The translations under genes and the position numbers were made by a program. A stretch of DNA of 64,000 nucleotides from Niastella sp966212235. GTDB taxonomy: Bacteria; Bacteroidota; Bacteroidia; Chitinophagales; Chitinophagaceae. This document shows positions 62,691 through 64,000 of the stretch, in pieces. The notes below the pieces were generated by a model. That model was not told the DNA's origin. It did not search any database and worked only from the letters and a program-made list of their open reading frames with translations. Location of the stretch: assembly GCA_966212235.1 (NCBI GenBank), contig CBIHPP010000004.1:310001-374000 (forward strand), read 5' to 3'. The first letter of the stretch is position 1; each line of letters opens with the position of its first letter.

Positions 62691-62870
62691 ATCATTGGTA
62701 TTATTTATTTGCAAAATATTTTTTGCCACACATTACTGTTAGGCATATATCTAAAACAGCCAGCAGCTTTGTCTTCACCAGGACATCCGTTTACTTTTCC
62801 ACAAAAAATGTTAAAGGTTCATTAAGGTTTAAATTCGTTGTTAATATCCGTTAACGAACATTTAAACTTT

Positions 62871-64000
62871 ATGAAAACGAAAAACAAACCTTTTCCCCTA
62901 CCCGCTTTTCGAAAAAGCGCCGGGTTGGTGCTTCTTCTGGTATTCTCCCTATTGACAGCTGGTAAAAGCTGGGGCCAGGCCACTGTACCATTTACGTTAT
63001 ATAATAACTCGGCATTTACCGATGCCAATGTATATGTAGCTGTTGTTGGTATTATTAACGGCAATCATGTTTGGATCGATGCAAAAACAGGTGCGGTCCG
63101 TTTGATGAATGCTTCTGACAATACCGTGGCCGGTCCGGTTATTGGTGGTAACCAGGGCCCCGGCGGCAATCATCTGTATGCAAACTGTTTTGCCAAACTG
63201 AGCGAGGTCCCCAATAAAATAATCAATATCCCTGGCATTGCAGGTTGCCGGATATTGATCTCCTTTAACTCGCAATTATATTTATACTTCTTTGGCGCTT
63301 CTGGCGCGCCCAGTGGTTATGCGGCGCCCAACCTGGCCAATCCAACCGATCCCAACCAGGGCATCCGGTTCGAGATGATCGAATTGACCAATGCCTCAAA
63401 TGGTTTGTGGGCCAATACCACGCGGGTGGATTCTTATCAATACCCGATGGGTCTTGAAGTGTGGGGAAACAACGCTTTCTATAAAAAAACAGGTGAGCTG
63501 AAAACCCATGCGCAAATCCTTTCGCAGTGGCAATCTTCAGCACCCGCGGCATTTGCAGGTTGCTATGATGCTACCAATGGCATCATCAAATTCCCTTCTA
63601 AAACAGCCGCCTTTCAAAGCGGTGGTGCACAAGCTAATTATTTCGGTTCTTACATCGATGCCATCTGGTCGAAGTACAGCAGTGGTAACCTGGTGTTCAG
63701 TGCAGGCGATGCCGGCACGTGGAGCGGACGGGTTTCCGGAAACGTATTTACATTTACCCGCGCATCGGATGGACAGGTTGGTACTATTTCCAATAAACCA
63801 ACCAATACCGAAGTGATGGAAGGCAGTGGTTTAATGGCCAGCGGCGGACAGTGGGACAAAGTGGTACAGGCCCAAATTTGCGCAGCTATCAACCGCCATG
63901 CCATTGACCTGAACCTGGCAGTGGGCGCTACACAGGATTTTGCCACTGATTCAAAATATTATGTAACGTCACCGTTCAACTGGTATTGCAAATTCTGGCA
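62871..64000 (+). CDS. Glycoside hydrolase family 64 beta-1,3-glucanase, N-terminal part
   Basis: The open frame runs from ATG 62871 off the end of the window (376 codons seen). A long basic N-terminus leads to a signal segment (SAGLVLLLVFSLLTAGKSWGQ). The mature part has GH64/thaumatin-like features: VPFTLYNNSAFTDANVYVAVVG, HVWIDAKTG, APNLANPTDPNQGIRFEMIELT, TTRVDSYQYPMGLEVWG. GH64 enzymes cut long beta-1,3-glucans, such as those of fungal walls, into pentaoligosaccharides. The catalytic Glu/Asp pair is probably within the part seen but cannot be assigned with certainty. Additional C-terminal modules (CBM or T9SS domain) may lie beyond the window. Confidence 0.88.
   Translation, partial: MKTKNKPFPLPAFRKSAGLVLLLVFSLLTAGKSWGQATVPFTLYNNSAFTDANVYVAVVGIINGNHVWIDAKTGAVRLMNASDNTVAGPVIGGNQGPGGNHLYANCFAKLSEVPNKIINIPGIAGCRILISFNSQLYLYFFGASGAPSGYAAPNLANPTDPNQGIRFEMIELTNASNGLWANTTRVDSYQYPMGLEVWGNNAFYKKTGELKTHAQILSQWQSSAPAAFAGCYDATNGIIKFPSKTAAFQSGGAQANYFGSYIDAIWSKYSSGNLVFSAGDAGTWSGRVSGNVFTFTRASDGQVGTISNKPTNTEVMEGSGLMASGGQWDKVVQAQICAAINRHAIDLNLAVGATQDFATDSKYYVTSPFNWYCKFW

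Overview
The window looks like a chromosomal segment of a Bacteroidota bacterium, most likely of the Chitinophagaceae (Niastella/Chitinophaga type). The evidence is a protein with a type IX secretion sorting domain, a TonB receptor paired with a DUF4374 lipoprotein, LytTR and AraC regulators, a receiver-kinase-receiver-AraC hybrid regulator, secreted M1 peptidases, a GH64 glucanase, few Shine-Dalgarno sequences and a promoter -7 box of TAnnTTTG type. No rRNA, tRNA, CRISPR array, integrase or transposase was seen. Placement is by gene content only.

Layout. 0-5.7 kb: the start of a GT9 glycosyltransferase, a TsaC/Sua5 tRNA-modification enzyme, two tandem secreted paralogues of unknown function, dapD and an EamA transporter. 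5.7-7.6 kb: 1.9 kb without a credible gene, built from degenerate repeats phased at 21, 22 and 11 bp. 7.6-14.0 kb: an AT-rich defence-like block with a fused SAP/TerB-like/BrxD-like ATPase, an Lhr-like helicase (a two-gene relative of Shango or of BrxD-BrxHI), a frameshifted small gene and a Fic enzyme. 14.1-32.5 kb: housekeeping and regulatory genes flanked by two copies of an AraC regulator plus aldo/keto reductase pair. Between the copies lie two M1 peptidases (one fused to an ABC permease, beside its ATPase), an HTH-Fic protein, a LytS/LytTR pair, an AraC regulator and an FAD monooxygenase.

32.5-40 kb: an AsmA-like protein, then an AraC regulator divergent from a four-gene catabolic operon (Gfo/Idh/MocA oxidoreductase, two TIM-barrel isomerases, a phytanoyl-CoA-dioxygenase-like enzyme). 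40-42.8 kb: an outer-membrane-type protein, and a DGPF/YciI protein next to an ECF42-type sigma factor. 43-50.4 kb: two amine-oxidase-like flavoproteins alternating with a 7TMR-DISM histidine kinase and a receiver-kinase-receiver-AraC hybrid, probably one phosphorelay operon. 50.7-64 kb: a patatin phospholipase, a DUF11/T9SS surface protein, a degenerate receiver, the TonB receptor/DUF4374 pair, a Dna2-like nuclease-helicase, and the 5' part of a GH64 beta-1,3-glucanase.

The two points most worth following are the phased non-coding arrays at 5.8-7.45 kb and the fused defence operon directly downstream of them. No searches could be run; all family calls come from reading motifs and from memory of the families.
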